This document shows, piece after piece, positions 1 to 6,617 of a DNA stretch of 64,000 nucleotides. The position numbers and the translations under genes are program-made. Position 1 is the stretch's first letter, and every line of letters begins with the position of its first letter. This stretch comes from Mycolicibacterium boenickei (GTDB lineage Bacteria > Actinomycetota > Actinomycetes > Mycobacteriales > Mycobacteriaceae). The notes under the pieces were generated by a model. The model was not told the DNA's origin and made no database searches. It was given only the letters and a program-made list of their open reading frames with translations. The stretch covers positions 2,480,001 to 2,544,000 of the forward strand of contig NZ_AP022579.1 of assembly GCF_010731295.1 (NCBI RefSeq), read 5' to 3'.

Positions 1-383
1 ATGATGCCGCCGAGCAACAGCGGCAGGTCGAACAAGAGGTGCAGCGCGATCGCCCCGCCCACGACTTCAGCGAGATCGGTTGCGACGGCCACCAATTCGG
101 CCTGGATCCAGTAGGCGATGCGGGTCGGGGTGCGGGTGTGGGCGGCCACGACTTCGGGTAGCGAGCGACCGGTGACCAGCCCGAGCTTGGCCGAGAGGAA
201 CTGCACCAGGCCGGCCATCGCGTTGGCCATCACGATCACCCAGACCAGCAGGTAGCCGAATTGCGCACCCGCGCTCACATTGGCGGCGACGTTGCCGGGG
301 TCGACATAGGCGATTGCGGCGACGAATGCCGGCCCGAGCAGCACCCAGCTCGGGGTCACGCGCGCCTTGGTGTCCTCTAACAA
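1..383 (-). CDS. mntH: NRAMP-family Mn2+/Fe2+ transporter MntH (partial, N-terminal part)
   Basis: The visible 127 codons encode the N-terminal part of an NRAMP proton-coupled divalent-metal importer of the plasma membrane, which mainly supplies manganese. The minus-strand translation shows the TM1 signature A-Y-V-D-P-G-N, whose Asp and Asn bind metal in the family, then several hydrophobic helices and an E-x6-D-x2-E segment (AELVAVATDLAEVVGGA) typical of TM3. The gene leaves the window at base 1, so about two thirds of a roughly 400-aa protein is missing. I chose the TTG at 383 because GGTAGGG sits just upstream and no in-frame ATG exists there; a GTG eight codons further in is the alternative. 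A DtxR-type half-palindrome lies 38 bp upstream. The position matches M. tuberculosis Rv0924c. The family assignment is secure; the start is less so. Confidence 0.9.
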   Translation of the reverse strand, partial: MLEDTKARVTPSWVLLGPAFVAAIAYVDPGNVAANVSAGAQFGYLLVWVIVMANAMAGLVQFLSAKLGLVTGRSLPEVVAAHTRTPTRIAYWIQAELVAVATDLAEVVGGAIALHLLFDLPLLLGGI

Positions 384-420
384 CGGCCCTACCTTCTATC
401 CGGGTCTGCGAATAGAAAAG

Positions 421-435
421 TTAGGGTAGCCGAAA
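421..435. promoter_or_regulatory. Possible DtxR-family (MntR/IdeR-like) operator upstream of mntH
   Basis: TTAGGGTAGCCGAAA, 38 bp before the mntH start, resembles one half plus the centre of the mycobacterial iron-box consensus (TTAGGTTAGGCTAACCTAA), with a poor second half. mntH is manganese-repressed through a DtxR-family MntR in related mycobacteria, so a metal-regulator site is expected here. The match is partial and the assignment is inference. Confidence 0.3.
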
Positions 436-476
436 TCTCCTGGCCAAGCCACGCCGGGGGCGCCCAATGGGGAGTG

Positions 477-707
477 TCACCACCCGATGCCGATGCCTCC
501 GAAGCCGAATACCGGTCCGTACCAGGGGCCGTAGTTGTTCAGCGCAGGCGGGGAGGTCACGATCTGGGCGCTGCCATTGGTCTGGCACAGCGTGGTGGTC
601 GGTGTCGTGTTGGTGCATTTCGGTGCGGCCGAGCCGGCCGGGGCCGTCAGAATCGCCAGACACGGCACCGCGAGCACTGCAGCCAGACACCGAACCATGT
701 TCGTCAT
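477..707 (-). CDS. Small secreted protein, paralogue of the next gene
   Basis: A 76-aa protein of unknown function. Residues 1-28 form a Sec signal peptide (M-T-N-M-V-R, hydrophobic core, A-P-A-G-S-A-A cleavage region). The mature part has two Cys (C-T-N-T near residue 31 and L-C-Q near 41), then Q-I-V-T-S-P-P-A and a Gly/Trp-rich end (GFGGIGIGW). The neighbouring 88-aa gene has the same plan: signal peptide, two Cys, V-Q-I-D-S-T-P-P and an aromatic tail. The pair therefore looks like a local duplication. No enzymatic motif is visible. It probably sits in the cell envelope or medium, with the two Cys possibly disulfide-bonded. Confidence 0.7.
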   Translation of the reverse strand: MTNMVRCLAAVLAVPCLAILTAPAGSAAPKCTNTTPTTTLCQTNGSAQIVTSPPALNNYGPWYGPVFGFGGIGIGW

Positions 708-761
708 GACCTACTCCGATCCTGGAGTAAGTCTACGTCTGAAAGGGGCTGTCAGCGCTGG

Positions 762-1028
762 TCAGAGCACGAAGAATTCATCGTCCCAGGGGAACATTCC
801 GTAGCTGGGCTGCGGCGGGGTCGAGTCGATCTGCACGTTGCCCTCGCTCGCGCATTCGGTGGTCTGCCCGCCCTCGACCGAACTGCCTCCGGTCACCTCG
901 CACTGGGGAAGCAGGCGAGGCTCGCTCGGGGCGCTGGGTTCGGCCGAGGCCAGCGGGGCCAGGGCGATCGCCGCGGAAGCACCGCCGACCATCAGACAAC
1001 CGGTCAGCGTGGTGAGGCGAATTTTCAT
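762..1028 (-). CDS. Small secreted protein, paralogue of the previous gene
   Basis: An 88-aa protein of unknown function. A signal peptide spans about residues 1-29 (M-K-I-R-L, hydrophobic core, A-P-L-A-S-A-E). The mature protein has Cys at about residues 43 and 59, then the N-V-Q-I-D-S-T-P-P-Q segment shared with the downstream 76-aa gene, and ends in an acidic/aromatic tail (MFPWDDEFFVL). AGGAGCG lies just upstream of the ATG at 1028 (read on the minus strand), which supports this start. It is followed 54 bp later by the paralogue, so the two may be co-transcribed. No homologous function is recognised. Confidence 0.7.
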   Translation of the reverse strand: MKIRLTTLTGCLMVGGASAAIALAPLASAEPSAPSEPRLLPQCEVTGGSSVEGGQTTECASEGNVQIDSTPPQPSYGMFPWDDEFFVL

Positions 1029-1052
1029 CGCGGCGCTCCTTCCAGCGGGGTT

Positions 1053-2129
1053 CTATCCGGCAGCGTACAGACCACGACCGGTGATCAAGGGCAGATCGAG
1101 TGTGGTCCGGATGCCCGGCTTGGCGTCCACCACCGCCGGGATCGCGTTCACCACCCGTGCCGCCGTCGCCACCAGGCCGGCATGGTTGTGGTCGCCGTTC
1201 GGACTGCTCAGGCGCAGGTCGAGCGTGTAGGACGGTTCGCCGGTCACCACCACTCGGTATGAGCCGCCTTCCTGGGCGGGCTGGGGCCACTCGGGACACA
1301 GGTCGTCGCGCAACCGCGTCACATGCTCCAGCACCACCGCCGCCTTGCCATCACGCATTCCGCGCACCTCGAACCGCAGGGCGGCGGTGGTGCCGGCCGG
1401 GATGTGCCCGGCCGTGATGTCGAAGTCCTCCGGTGCCGGTACCCGGGTGTGCTCCTCGGTAACTTCGTCGAGTTCGATGCCGAGACCGGCGGCCAGTTGC
1501 CGCACCACCGAACCCCAGGCCAGGGTCAGCACCCCGGGTTGCAGCAGCATCGGGGTTTCGTCGATCGGCTTGCCGAAGCCCATCACGTCGAACATCACCG
1601 CGGCGCTGTTGTAGGTCGCGTAGTCGACGATCTCCATGCACCGGATCTGCTCGATCTGCTGACACGTGCCGGCAAGGGCAAGGGGCAGAAGGTCATTCGC
1701 GAAGCCGGGGTCGATGCCGTTGACGAAAATGCTCGCCCCGCCCGCTTCGGCGGCGGTCTCGATGGGCTCGATCAGCTCGGCCGGCAGCACCTGCCACGGG
1801 TACTGCAGGAACACCGCGGAGCTGGCCACCACGTTGACGCCGGCCGCCAGGATGCGCCGGTAGTCCTCGAGGGCCTCGGGCAGCCGGTTGTCGGCAAGGG
1901 CGGTGTAGACCACGCAGTCCGGCTTGCCGGCCAGGATCGCGTCGAGGTCGTCGGTGGCCAGCACGCCCGTCGAAACATCAAGGCCGGCAAGCTCTCCGGC
2001 GTCCTTGCCGGCCTTCGCCGACGAGGACACCCACACACCGGTGAGTTCGTAGTCCGGATTGGTGACGAGCTGCTTGAGCGCATGCTTGCCGACGTTTCCG
2101 GTGCCGACCGCGGCTACGCGAATGGTCAT
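1053..2129 (-). CDS. Rossmann-fold NAD(P)-dependent oxidoreductase, dihydrodipicolinate-reductase-like (Rv0926c family)
   Basis: 358 aa, the same length I recall for M. tuberculosis Rv0926c. The N-terminus has a textbook nucleotide-binding loop (VAAVGTGNVGKHAL, residues 5-18) and the general layout of DapB/diaminopentanoate-dehydrogenase-like reductases. That means an N-terminal NAD(P) domain followed by a larger mixed domain, including F-V-N-G-I-D-P-G-F near residue 136. The true substrate of this actinobacterial family is not known. It lies 8 bp downstream of the SDR gene on the same strand, almost certainly in one operon, and the KstR-like box upstream of that SDR suggests a role in sterol or lipid catabolism. 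Shadow ORFs in other frames are ignored. Confidence 0.85.
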   Translation of the reverse strand: MTIRVAAVGTGNVGKHALKQLVTNPDYELTGVWVSSSAKAGKDAGELAGLDVSTGVLATDDLDAILAGKPDCVVYTALADNRLPEALEDYRRILAAGVNVVASSAVFLQYPWQVLPAELIEPIETAAEAGGASIFVNGIDPGFANDLLPLALAGTCQQIEQIRCMEIVDYATYNSAAVMFDVMGFGKPIDETPMLLQPGVLTLAWGSVVRQLAAGLGIELDEVTEEHTRVPAPEDFDITAGHIPAGTTAALRFEVRGMRDGKAAVVLEHVTRLRDDLCPEWPQPAQEGGSYRVVVTGEPSYTLDLRLSSPNGDHNHAGLVATAARVVNAIPAVVDAKPGIRTTLDLPLITGRGLYAAG

Positions 2130-2137
2130 TCTTCTCC

Positions 2138-2929
2138 TCAGAGGTCGGGGATGGGCAGATCGAGATTGGGCATGTTCAGGCCACCGTCGACCTCGAGCAC
2201 CTTGCCGGTCAGATAGCTACCGGCTGGGGACGCGAGGTATACCGCGGCGGCCGCGATGTCGGCCGGATCACCGAGCCTGCGCAGCGGGGTCGCCTTCTCC
2301 ATCGGGTCACGCAGCGCTTCGTTGGACGCGACGATGTCGAGCGCCGAAGTCAGGATCGAGCCGGGGGCGATCGCGTTGACGCGGATGCGCGGGCACAGAT
2401 CCAATGCCGACAGCCGGGTGTAGTGGGCGAGCGCGGCCTTCGCGGTGCCGTACGCGGCGAACCCGCGGCCGGCCAGGCGTCCCACCGTGGAGGTGATGTT
2501 GATGATGCTGCCGCCGCCGGAGTGCTCGAGCATCAGCGGCACCGCGGCACTGGTCAGGGCGTGCGCCGTCGACACGTTGAAGGTGAACGCGTCGCGCAGA
2601 TCTTTGGTGGACGTGTTCAGCAGGGGCGCCGGCATGGTGCCGCCGACGTTGTTGACGACGATGTCTAGTTTCCCGAACGCCTCCACGGCGGCGGCCGCGA
2701 GCTCGGCGGTGGCCTCGGGGTGGGCGAGGTCGGCGGCGACGACATGTGCCCGCCGCCCGGTCGCGGCGATCTGGCTTGCCACTTCGTCGAGCTGGGCTTG
2801 TGTGCGGGCCGCGATGAGCACGTCGGCACCGGCTTCCGCGAATGCCAGGGCGGTCGCCGCGCCCAGGCCGCGTCCGGCCCCGGTGACGATCGCAACCTTG
2901 TCGTCCAATCGGAATCTATCGAGAATCAC
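2138..2929 (-). CDS. Short-chain dehydrogenase/reductase (Rv0927c family)
   Basis: 263 aa, a classical SDR. It has the cofactor loop [10 protein letters not shown] (about residues 16-25), N-N-V-G for the NNAG motif near 91, the catalytic Ser in N-I-T-S-T near 145 and Y-G-T-A-K near 158, and a C-terminal [11 protein letters not shown]. It probably oxidises or reduces a hydroxyl/keto group on a lipid or steroid-like substrate with NAD(P)(H); the exact substrate is unknown. The start is GTG at 2929, giving the same length I recall for Rv0927c. It is the first gene of a two-gene unit with the Rv0926c-like reductase, and a KstR-type palindrome lies 65 bp upstream. Confidence 0.9.
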   Translation of the reverse strand: MILDRFRLDDKVAIVTGAGRGLGAATALAFAEAGADVLIAARTQAQLDEVASQIAATGRRAHVVAADLAHPEATAELAAAAVEAFGKLDIVVNNVGGTMPAPLLNTSTKDLRDAFTFNVSTAHALTSAAVPLMLEHSGGGSIINITSTVGRLAGRGFAAYGTAKAALAHYTRLSALDLCPRIRVNAIAPGSILTSALDIVASNEALRDPMEKATPLRRLGDPADIAAAAVYLASPAGSYLTGKVLEVDGGLNMPNLDLPIPDL

Positions 2930-2993
2930 GTACGCTCCGTTCCCTAGTCGGGCGCCACGCTAGCAGTGCGCGTCGGCCGCCGTGGGCGGTTTC

Positions 2994-3007
2994 TGAAACA
3001 CGTTCTA
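2994..3007. promoter_or_regulatory. KstR-like operator upstream of the Rv0927c-Rv0926c unit
   Basis: TGAAACACGTTCTA matches every fixed position of TNNAACNNGTTNNA, the published recognition motif of the TetR-family sterol-catabolism repressor KstR. It lies 65 bp upstream of the SDR start. Two other sites of the same type occur in this window, both next to oxidoreductase genes. Functional assignment is inference from the motif. Confidence 0.65.
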
Positions 3008-3114
3008 GTTGTCTTGCGGTTCATCCGCGTGTCGTGGGCCCGTCGCCCAAAGCGCCACCGCGGCGGTGGCGGCAGGCGCACAATTGAGGGGTCCGCTCAA
3101 GGTGGGGAGCCGCG

Positions 3115-3591
3115 ATGACCCAGCAGCGATACGACTTCTTCGGCGAAGTTTTCGCGCGGTACTTCAGTCCCGGGGTCGACCGCTATCCGTCGACGGCGGG
3201 CCCTCTCATTCACCGCCTGCTCGCCTGCACCGATGACCTGCAGGACCGGTTGGCCCAGGCCCGGCTGGCTGCAGAGGTGTGGGGCGAGGAGGAGTTGGGA
3301 CATCCCGGCCACGTGCACCCGGCGTCGGAGTTGTTCGTCATCACCCAGTGCGGGCTGATGTACGGTGCCCGGTTCGCCGACGCCCACCACGATCTGTATT
3401 ACCTGGCCACCCCGCACACGATGTTCGACGCGTTCGTCGATCAGATCGAGCACACACCGCTGCGCGTGGGCACGGTCGTCGCAGTCGATCGCCGGTGCAG
3501 CCACGACCTCGAAGCCGCTCATCCCATGGACGCGGCGCTGCGCCGGATCCTGGAGGAGCACGAGGCCTTGCGCGTCGACGTGAGCGTTTAG
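3115..3591 (+). CDS. Conserved-looking hypothetical protein
   Basis: 158 aa, not recognised. It is soluble, with no signal peptide or membrane helix, and rich in His, Asp and aromatic residues (Y-D-F-F-G-E-V-F-A-R-Y-F near the start; G-H-P-G-H-V-H-P-A-S-E at about 62-72; H-H-D-L-Y-Y-L-A near 90). The clustered His residues could bind metal, but no known motif is matched. GTGGGGAGCCGCG upstream of the ATG at 3115 supplies a Shine-Dalgarno sequence. Codon use is like that of neighbouring real genes and the reverse-strand ORF over it is a shadow. It is transcribed divergently from the Rv0927c-like SDR. Confidence 0.65.
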   Translation: MTQQRYDFFGEVFARYFSPGVDRYPSTAGPLIHRLLACTDDLQDRLAQARLAAEVWGEEELGHPGHVHPASELFVITQCGLMYGARFADAHHDLYYLATPHTMFDAFVDQIEHTPLRVGTVVAVDRRCSHDLEAAHPMDAALRRILEEHEALRVDVSV

Positions 3592-3611
3592 CGCCGCCTC
3601 CGAGCACTCAT

Positions 3612-3650
3612 GTTAACGCCAGATTACGGCGGTATTCACTGTGCGTTAAC
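3612..3650. repeat. Inverted repeat GTTAACGC/GCGTTAAC
   Basis: Perfect 8-bp arms (3612-3619 and 3643-3650) separated by 23 bp, about 100 bp upstream of the small secreted-protein gene at 3744 and just after the stop of the gene at 3115-3591. It could be an operator or a weak terminator; the sequence does not decide. Confidence 0.35.
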
Positions 3651-3743
3651 CGGTGTGGATTCGGTATGAGATTGTCCGACAAGGGAATTCGCCGTTTTAG
3701 GTTTAGCCCACTTCACCGAAACCGAAAGGACGGGCTGAACCCA

Positions 3744-4067
3744 GTGAAACGAAACGTGAGAAGCGTGTGCATCGCCGGCGTCGGGTTGTGTGGGCTGGGC
3801 ACGGCGTTGGCGGCACAGGTGGCCGCCGCCCCCACCGAGTCCACGGCGAGCCAGACAATCAGCGAGCTCGAGGGGCAGGGCTACCGGGTGATCTTGAGCA
3901 AGGTGGGCACCAAGGCCATCGACGACTGCACGGTGAGCGCTGTGCGCCAAGGGCGTTCGGTCACGGGGCCGCAGATACCCGTTGGCGCCGCAGGTATCAC
4001 GTCGTTCAACCCCGGACAGAATCTGCAATACACGACGGTGTACGTGGACCTGGATTGCCGCCGCTGA
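3744..4067 (+). CDS. Small secreted protein, paralogue of the one at 18.3 kb
   Basis: A 107-aa secreted protein of unknown function. The signal peptide is residues 1 to about 30 (V-K-R-N-V-R, hydrophobic stretch, A-A-Q-V-A-A-A-P). The mature part carries S-Q-T-I-S-E-L-E-x-Q-G-Y-R-V-I, D-D-C-T-V-S-A-V-R-Q-G-R and a terminal Y-V-D-L-D-C. The gene at 18310-18603 has the same elements in order (Q-T-V-K-S-L, G-Y-H-V-I-V, N-C-T-V-L-G-V-R-Q-G, Y-V-D-V-A-C), so both belong to one family with two conserved Cys, probably disulfide-linked. The start is taken as GTG 3744, with AAAGGA 13 bp upstream; a GTG four codons later is possible. A longer in-frame ORF starting at 3279 is the shadow of the preceding gene. 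Confidence 0.7.
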   Translation: MKRNVRSVCIAGVGLCGLGTALAAQVAAAPTESTASQTISELEGQGYRVILSKVGTKAIDDCTVSAVRQGRSVTGPQIPVGAAGITSFNPGQNLQYTTVYVDLDCRR

Positions 4068-4068
4068 G

Positions 4069-4947
4069 CTACTTCTTGGCCGCTGCTTTCTTGGCGGCGG
4101 TCTTCTTGGCCGGGGCCTTCTTCGCGGGGGCCTTCTTGGCCGGCTCCTTGGTCGCCCCGCCGCGCGCCTTCACGCTGGCTTCGAGTTTGGCCAGCAAGTC
4201 TGACACGTCCTCGGTCTCGTCGAGCTCGGTCGGTTGTTCCTCGACCGAGAAAGCTTCTCCGCCTTCGAGTTTGGCCTGAACCAGCTCGTGCAGCTGTTCC
4301 TGGTAGTCGTCGCGGAACTGGTCGGGTTTGAAGTCGTCGGTCATCGACTCGACGACCTGACCGGCCATCTTCAACTCGGCCGGCTTGATCTCGACTTCCT
4401 TGTCCAGCACCGGGAAGTCGGGATCGCGGATCTCATCGGGCCACAGCAGCGTGTGGATCACCATGACGTTGCGCTTGCTGAAGTCCTTGACGCGCAACGC
4501 CGCGAGCCGCGTCTTGTTGCGCAATGAGAAGTGCACGATGGCCACCCGCTCTGTCTCGGCGAGGGTCTTGGCCAACAACACGTAGGACTTCGACGACTTG
4601 GAGTCGGGCTCCAGGAAATAGCTCTTGTCGTACATCAACGGGTCCAGCTGGTCGGCCGGGATGAACTCGACGACCTCGATCTCGCGGCTGCGTTCCTCGG
4701 GCAGCGTGGCGATGTCCTCGTCGGTGATCACCACCATCTGGCCGTCGTCGGACTCGAACGCCTTGTTGATGTCGCGGAACTCGACGACCTCGCCACATAC
4801 CTCGCAGACCCGCTTGTAGCGGATCCGACCGTTGTCCTTGGCGTGGACCTGATGGAACTTGATGTCGTGGTCCTCGGTCGCGCTGTAGACCTTGACCGGC
4901 ACGTTCACCAGGCCGAAGGCGATCGAACCCTTCCAGATGGATCGCAT
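4069..4947 (-). CDS. ku: Non-homologous end-joining protein Ku
   Basis: A 292-aa bacterial Ku, the homodimeric ring that binds double-strand DNA ends and recruits LigD. It opens with M-R-S-I-W-K-G-S-I-A-F-G-L-V-N-V-P-V-K, the family hallmark, followed by the beta-barrel core with R-Y-K-R-V-C-E-V-C-G. The C-terminus ends in a Lys/Ala/Pro tail of repeated A-P-A-K-K units (about residues 265-292), the DNA-binding extension seen in many mycobacterial Ku proteins. No ribosome-binding site precedes the ATG. Instead CATACT lies 7 nt before it on the minus strand, which fits a leaderless transcript. ligD is about 8 kb away on the opposite strand rather than adjacent as in M. tuberculosis Rv0937c/Rv0938. 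It corresponds to Rv0937c. Confidence 0.97.
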   Translation of the reverse strand: MRSIWKGSIAFGLVNVPVKVYSATEDHDIKFHQVHAKDNGRIRYKRVCEVCGEVVEFRDINKAFESDDGQMVVITDEDIATLPEERSREIEVVEFIPADQLDPLMYDKSYFLEPDSKSSKSYVLLAKTLAETERVAIVHFSLRNKTRLAALRVKDFSKRNVMVIHTLLWPDEIRDPDFPVLDKEVEIKPAELKMAGQVVESMTDDFKPDQFRDDYQEQLHELVQAKLEGGEAFSVEEQPTELDETEDVSDLLAKLEASVKARGGATKEPAKKAPAKKAPAKKTAAKKAAAKK

Positions 4948-4950
4948 AAA

Positions 4951-4963
4951 GGCCAGTATGGCC
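4951..4963 (-). promoter_or_regulatory. Palindrome and putative leaderless promoter abutting the ku start
   Basis: GGCCAGTATGGCC has perfect 5-bp arms around GTA and lies 4 bp before the ku ATG. Read on the minus strand it contains CATACT, a plausible -10 element whose expected start point is the A of the ATG. A palindrome overlapping the -10 could also bind a regulator. Confidence 0.4.
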
Positions 4964-5287
4964 TACCCGGTCACCCGCAGGGGGCATCGACGTTGCTGGG
5001 AAGGTTTTCCCGCCGGCCTGCCGGGGACAGTCCGCTCTCGCTCGGCCGAGGTATTTGACGCCGATAATATTTTCGCTCTTAACATGTCTTCGCCTGCCAA
5101 CAGTTGGCCAGTATCGGAATTCCGGTTGCTCGACCTGCGTATTTTGAATACATCCGGTTTGCGAGCCGTGATCGGCTGCGGCTTATTTGTGCTGCGGCGC
5201 GGGCAAGATGAATTCGTTCAGCTGTTTCTCGGGTAGCTTCTGTTTGCCCGGGCTCCCATCCATCCGCCTTACCCTCAGGGGATCAAT
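4964..5287. other. Divergent intergenic region between ku and the first gjpA-like gene
   Basis: 324 bp, noticeably AT-richer around 5050-5180 than flanking genes. There is a TTGACG at about 5055 followed by AT-rich DNA, a candidate promoter for the downstream gene, and AGGGGAT just before its ATG at 5288. No gene, tRNA or strong hairpin is seen. Confidence 0.5.
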
Positions 5288-6547
5288 ATGGAAGCAGTTG
5301 CTCGTTCGTATCTGTTGGCAGGCGTCGCGCTTGTCGGTGCAGGCGCCATCGCGGTCGGACCCATTCAGCCGCTGCCACCGGATGTCCAGGTGCCGGCGAT
5401 GCCATCGTCGGCCGTACCTGTAGAGCTGAATGCCCTGGTCAACCCAATCGAGTTGTGGGCCAACGTCATAAGCAAAACCGTGACCAACGTCGGGGGCATC
5501 GCCGAGACGGTGCTCGCCAACCCGGCGCCGATACTGGGCAAGATCGCCGAGAACGGTCTGATCAGTGCCGACGTGTTCGCAACGGTCGCGACCACGTTTG
5601 TCAGCGGCTTCGCCACCGGGGTCGGCACCTTGCCTCAGCAGATCCATGACGCCATCCAGTACGGAATCCTGGAAGGCAATATCTACGAGGGTGTTTTGGC
5701 GCTCGCGACAGCGTTCCTGTCCCCCGTGTTGAGCGGAGCGCTCGGTGCACTGATGCACCTCCCTGATGTCATCGCGGTGTTGCAGAACCCGTTCGTCAAC
5801 GCGGCGTCGGTGATCGAGACCGCCGTCAACGGGGGCATCGTCAACGTCGGGTTCCCGTTGTTGATCAACGTGCTGGCGCCGGTCGCGCAGATCGGTCTCA
5901 CCGGACAGGCGATCTATGACGGGATTCAGGCAGGTGACTTCGAAGCGGTCGCCAACGCTGTCATCAGTTTCCCGTCGGATTTGGTGAACACCGTCCTCAA
6001 CGGCAATCCCGATATCGGCATCGGCGGCATCCTCGGTTCCGAGGGTGGTCTGGTGCCGGGGCTGCTCGCGTTCCGGCAAGCGATCGCCGACGCCATCCAT
6101 CCGCCGGTGCTCAGCACTCCGCTGTCACGGACGGTCGCAGATGCGCCCGATCTGAAAGCCGCGTCCGTCACGCTCGACACCGGTGAGATCGCCGGAGCGC
6201 AGAGCGGGCCGGCCGACGAGGACTCGGGGTCAACCGGTGTCGCCGCCGACAGCGCCTCCGACGGCGCCAGCGGTGGCGTGGCCGCAGGCGATGGCGTAGC
6301 GGCAGACGACGAGACGGCGAAGTCCAACGCGGGCGAGGATGTCGTCAAGACCAGCCCGGTGGTCAAACCCGGCAGGCTCGGTCCCGACGCGAACCGGCAG
6401 CACCGCGGCCCTGACGCGGTCAAGTCATTGCGCACTGACGTCCAGAAGTCGGTCAAGAACTTCGGTGACAAAGTGAGCAAGGCATTGGGCGGCAAGCCCA
6501 AGGCGGAGAAGAAGGCGGGCGCGGCCAGCGGCGGTGGTGACGAGTAA
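5288..6547 (+). CDS. GjpA-like outer-membrane porin-family secreted protein
   Basis: 419 aa. The N-terminus (S-Y-L-L-A-G-V-A-L-V-G-A-G-A-I-A-V, then P-L-P-P-D-V-Q-V-P) is the signal/anchor pattern of a mycobacterial family that databases often label outer-membrane porin GjpA after a Gordonia channel protein. A long hydrophobic, Gly/Ala/Val-rich central part (about residues 45-260) follows, then an acidic low-complexity linker (about 300-370), and a Lys-rich tail (K-A-L-G-G-K-P-K-A-E-K-K). The convergent gene at 6618-8057 has the same four-part plan and tail. AGGGGATCAAT before the ATG supports the start. Envelope location is likely; actual porin activity is not shown by sequence. Confidence 0.7.
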   Translation: MEAVARSYLLAGVALVGAGAIAVGPIQPLPPDVQVPAMPSSAVPVELNALVNPIELWANVISKTVTNVGGIAETVLANPAPILGKIAENGLISADVFATVATTFVSGFATGVGTLPQQIHDAIQYGILEGNIYEGVLALATAFLSPVLSGALGALMHLPDVIAVLQNPFVNAASVIETAVNGGIVNVGFPLLINVLAPVAQIGLTGQAIYDGIQAGDFEAVANAVISFPSDLVNTVLNGNPDIGIGGILGSEGGLVPGLLAFRQAIADAIHPPVLSTPLSRTVADAPDLKAASVTLDTGEIAGAQSGPADEDSGSTGVAADSASDGASGGVAAGDGVAADDETAKSNAGEDVVKTSPVVKPGRLGPDANRQHRGPDAVKSLRTDVQKSVKNFGDKVSKALGGKPKAEKKAGAASGGGDE

Positions 6548-6565
6548 CAATCAGGCGCACGACCG

Positions 6566-6596
6566 GTGACCCCCTGATCGCGGATCAGGGGGTCAC
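6566..6596. terminator. Bidirectional hairpin terminator between the two gjpA-like genes
   Basis: Perfect 14-bp inverted repeat, GTGACCCCCTGATC (6566-6579) and GATCAGGGGGTCAC (6583-6596), with a GCG loop. It lies centrally in the 70-bp gap between two convergent genes. There is no T-tract, as is usual for mycobacterial terminators, so it can serve both directions. Confidence 0.8.
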
Positions 6597-6617
6597 TGCT
6601 TCCGCTGTCAGTCGCGG

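Noticed and set aside
3697..3709. TTAGGTTTAGCCC resembling half an IdeR box upstream of the small secreted protein
   Set aside because: Only one arm fits the consensus and the gene has no iron link; kept out of the feature list.
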